Source: Isohypsibius dastychi (Eukaryota > Tardigrada > Eutardigrada > Parachela > Isohypsibiidae). From it: a DNA stretch of 10,690 nucleotides. Under the pieces are notes generated by a model. That model saw nothing but the letters and a program-made list of their open reading frames with translations, was not told the origin of the DNA and did not search any database. This document shows positions 9,675 to 10,690 of this stretch, piece by piece; position 1 is the stretch's first letter; each line of letters begins with the position of its first letter. Made by a program: the position numbers and the translations under genes. The DNA is taken from contig JAQIWT010001467.1 of NCBI GenBank assembly GCA_034696485.1, positions 1 to 10,690 of the forward strand, written 5' to 3'.

Positions 9675-9682
9675 CTTAAATA
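9675..9682 (-). promoter_or_regulatory. TATA-like element upstream of the upstream receptor
   Basis: The minus strand reads TATTTAAG about 67 bases before the receptor ATG, with TCAGGC (9662-9657) roughly 20 bases further on as a weak initiator candidate. Position suits a short-leader promoter, but the motif is short and the spacing is tighter than usual. Confidence 0.2.
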
Positions 9683-9899
9683 ACTAAGACCACATCGCAA
9701 AAATGGTTTCCCGGACTTCAAACATATCCATTCAATCAATCGGCACGCAACTGGAATTCAACGCAGGATCCCATTCTTCGCAGTCGGATCCAGTGTGGAA
9801 ATTTCACGACCCAAAAAGTGGCATGGGGGAAAATAAATGTGAGGCTGCTGCAAGATCCATTACGACCTGGCCAGCTCTAATTCCGTTACCGTTTTCCGG

Positions 9900-10013
9900 T
9901 CAGAAATCGCGCTGGATGGGTTCAGAGAAATCCAAATAATCCAGAAGTGCAGAAAACAAGAAGGTGAAGATGACGAAAGCGAAACTGGTGATTCCAGTTG
10001 AAGCGCGGAACAT
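9900..10013 (-). CDS. Possible short hydrophobic upstream ORF (37 aa)
   Basis: ATG-initiated frame starting MFRASTGITSFAF and carrying the hydrophobic run FAFVIFTFLFSALL, ending at TGA 9902-9900. It is signal-peptide-like but leaves almost no mature protein. It lies on the same strand as the upstream receptor, about 290 bases before that receptor's ATG, so it may be an upstream ORF in a long leader. It is short enough to be chance. Confidence 0.18.
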   Translation of the reverse strand: MFRASTGITSFAFVIFTFLFSALLDYLDFSEPIQRDF

Positions 10014-10380
10014 TTTGAACAAAATCTGTGTGCGGGTGCTGTAAAGCCTTCATCATCGATGTACGTGATTACATATGATGCCCTCTTGTTGTGGGTGGGG
10101 AGGAGAAGTCGACGTCTAATAAGGGTCAGCTCAGCGTTTGTTTCTCGAAATGGAAACTACCTCATGTTTTCACCGCATGCCGCAAGTTTTTAATCAATAA
10201 TCCAATAACCCACGCTGAAAACATTCAGAGAAACGTTTTTGTGCACAGAGAGCGTGTAAGCGTTTTTCGATTATTTGTACGGTTATCGAACAACAGATAC
10301 GCATCCATAGATTTGAATGTTCTCTCCGTAGATATCGATATATTTGATACCTCTACGTGTATTAACGATGAAATATTCCA

Positions 10381-10424
10381 GGAAAAACTCGGGTTTTCCC
10401 TATGCAGCCAGCTTTGGGCTGCAT
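10381..10424. repeat. Two adjacent short hairpins
   Basis: GGAAAA (10381-10386) pairs with TTTTCC (10394-10399) across a 7-base loop. ATGCAGCC (10402-10409) pairs perfectly with GGCTGCAT (10417-10424), also across a 7-base loop. They sit next to each other in a non-coding flank. Neither matches the histone 3' stem-loop or a tRNA arm arrangement. Confidence 0.45.
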
Positions 10425-10510
10425 CTTGTCCCCCGTGTATCGTAGGTTCGAAACTTTGTCAAAACTTTCTTCAAAACTTTTTTCGAAGGCCTCTATCAGC
10501 TAGGCTACGA

Positions 10511-10518
10511 TGACGTCA
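10511..10518. promoter_or_regulatory. Perfect CRE palindrome TGACGTCA
   Basis: The full cyclic-AMP response element consensus occurs about 900 bases upstream of the upstream receptor start and just before the 59-base repeat array. The site is real as sequence; function is unproven, since an 8-base word can arise by chance. Confidence 0.25.
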
Positions 10519-10532
10519 TAGATGACCAATAG

Positions 10533-10690
10533 TAGTCCGCTGTCGATCCACTACTAGTACCCGCACACTCGTGTTCAAAACTTGACCAGGGTAGTCCGCT
10601 GTTGGTGCAATATTAGTACCCGCACACTCGTGTTCAAAACTTGACCAGGGTAGTCCGCTGTTGGTGCAATATCAGTACCCGCCCACTCGT
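10533..10690. repeat. Tandem repeat, 59-base unit, cut by the window edge
   Basis: Units start at 10533, 10592 and 10651, each beginning TAGTCCGCTGT. Copy 1 differs from copy 2 at about five positions, all in a 12-base stretch near its start. Copy 3 is partial (40 bases), with two differences from copy 2. The array continues past the window. It resembles a minisatellite or satellite edge; no coding sense was found in it. Confidence 0.9.

Larger units (their letters stand above)
9609..10532. other. 5' flank of the upstream receptor; no recognised gene
   Basis: The likely promoter region lies here. On the plus strand an ATG frame at 9703-9939 (78 codons) and an open frame at 10091-10513 (140 codons, no ATG anywhere in it) carry no recognisable domain. 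The word TCAAAACTTT occurs twice near 10459-10480, and its core recurs in each 59-base repeat unit, so the repeat-like sequence begins earlier than the clean array. Confidence 0.5.

Noticed and set aside
9703-9939. 78-codon plus-strand ATG frame divergent from the upstream receptor, possible bidirectional promoter
   Set aside because: No domain, signal or downstream exon could be recognised. The length is within chance for this sequence.
10440-10456. GGTTCGAAAC resembling the T-loop/B box of a tRNA
   Set aside because: No acceptor stem, D arm or anticodon arm can be arranged at the proper distances, and the flanking stem does not pair.

Overview
The window is eukaryotic and reads as a compact animal genome. 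Coding sequence is broken into short exons by GT-AG introns of about 58 to 660 bases, and most acceptors end in a T-rich tract plus CAG (TTTTCAG type). This style is common in nematodes and also seen in tardigrades and small crustaceans. I favour an ecdysozoan, nematode first, but the sequence alone does not settle the phylum. There are no bacterial-type operons, and I see no tRNA, rRNA or transposase gene.

Two complete genes fill most of the window, head to tail on the minus strand. Both encode nuclear hormone receptors (ligand-type zinc-finger transcription factors), and I rebuilt both exon by exon. The upstream gene (9608 down to 6393) has 8 exons and encodes 511 residues. The downstream gene (5265 down to 1214) has 10 exons and encodes 466 residues. 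Every splice junction keeps the reading frame. Each protein has a very short N-terminus, a two-finger DNA-binding domain with P-box EGCKA, a GRIP-containing hinge and a full ligand-binding domain. Intron positions and phases match between the genes, including a 25-base micro-exon carrying the P-box and a 168-base exon carrying the helix 3-5 signature. The pair is therefore a tandem duplication. The downstream copy has two extra introns, one in the DNA-binding domain and one in the ligand-binding domain.

Both receptors appear to lack both residues of the coactivator charge clamp: the helix 3 lysine is Asn or Ser, and the AF-2 glutamate is Ala. The downstream copy also has a second zinc finger one residue shorter than usual. 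They look like diverged, possibly repressor-type or coactivator-independent receptors.

The rest is mostly non-coding. At 1-1213 I see no convincing gene. The spacer at 5266-6392 holds a 52-residue reading frame with a signal-peptide-like start, just upstream of the downstream receptor. The flank at 9609-10690 holds a 37-residue hydrophobic reading frame, a 140-codon open frame without ATG, small hairpins, a CRE palindrome and, at the very edge, a 59-base tandem repeat that runs out of the window. An imperfect 60-base inverted repeat lies in intron 8 of the downstream receptor gene.
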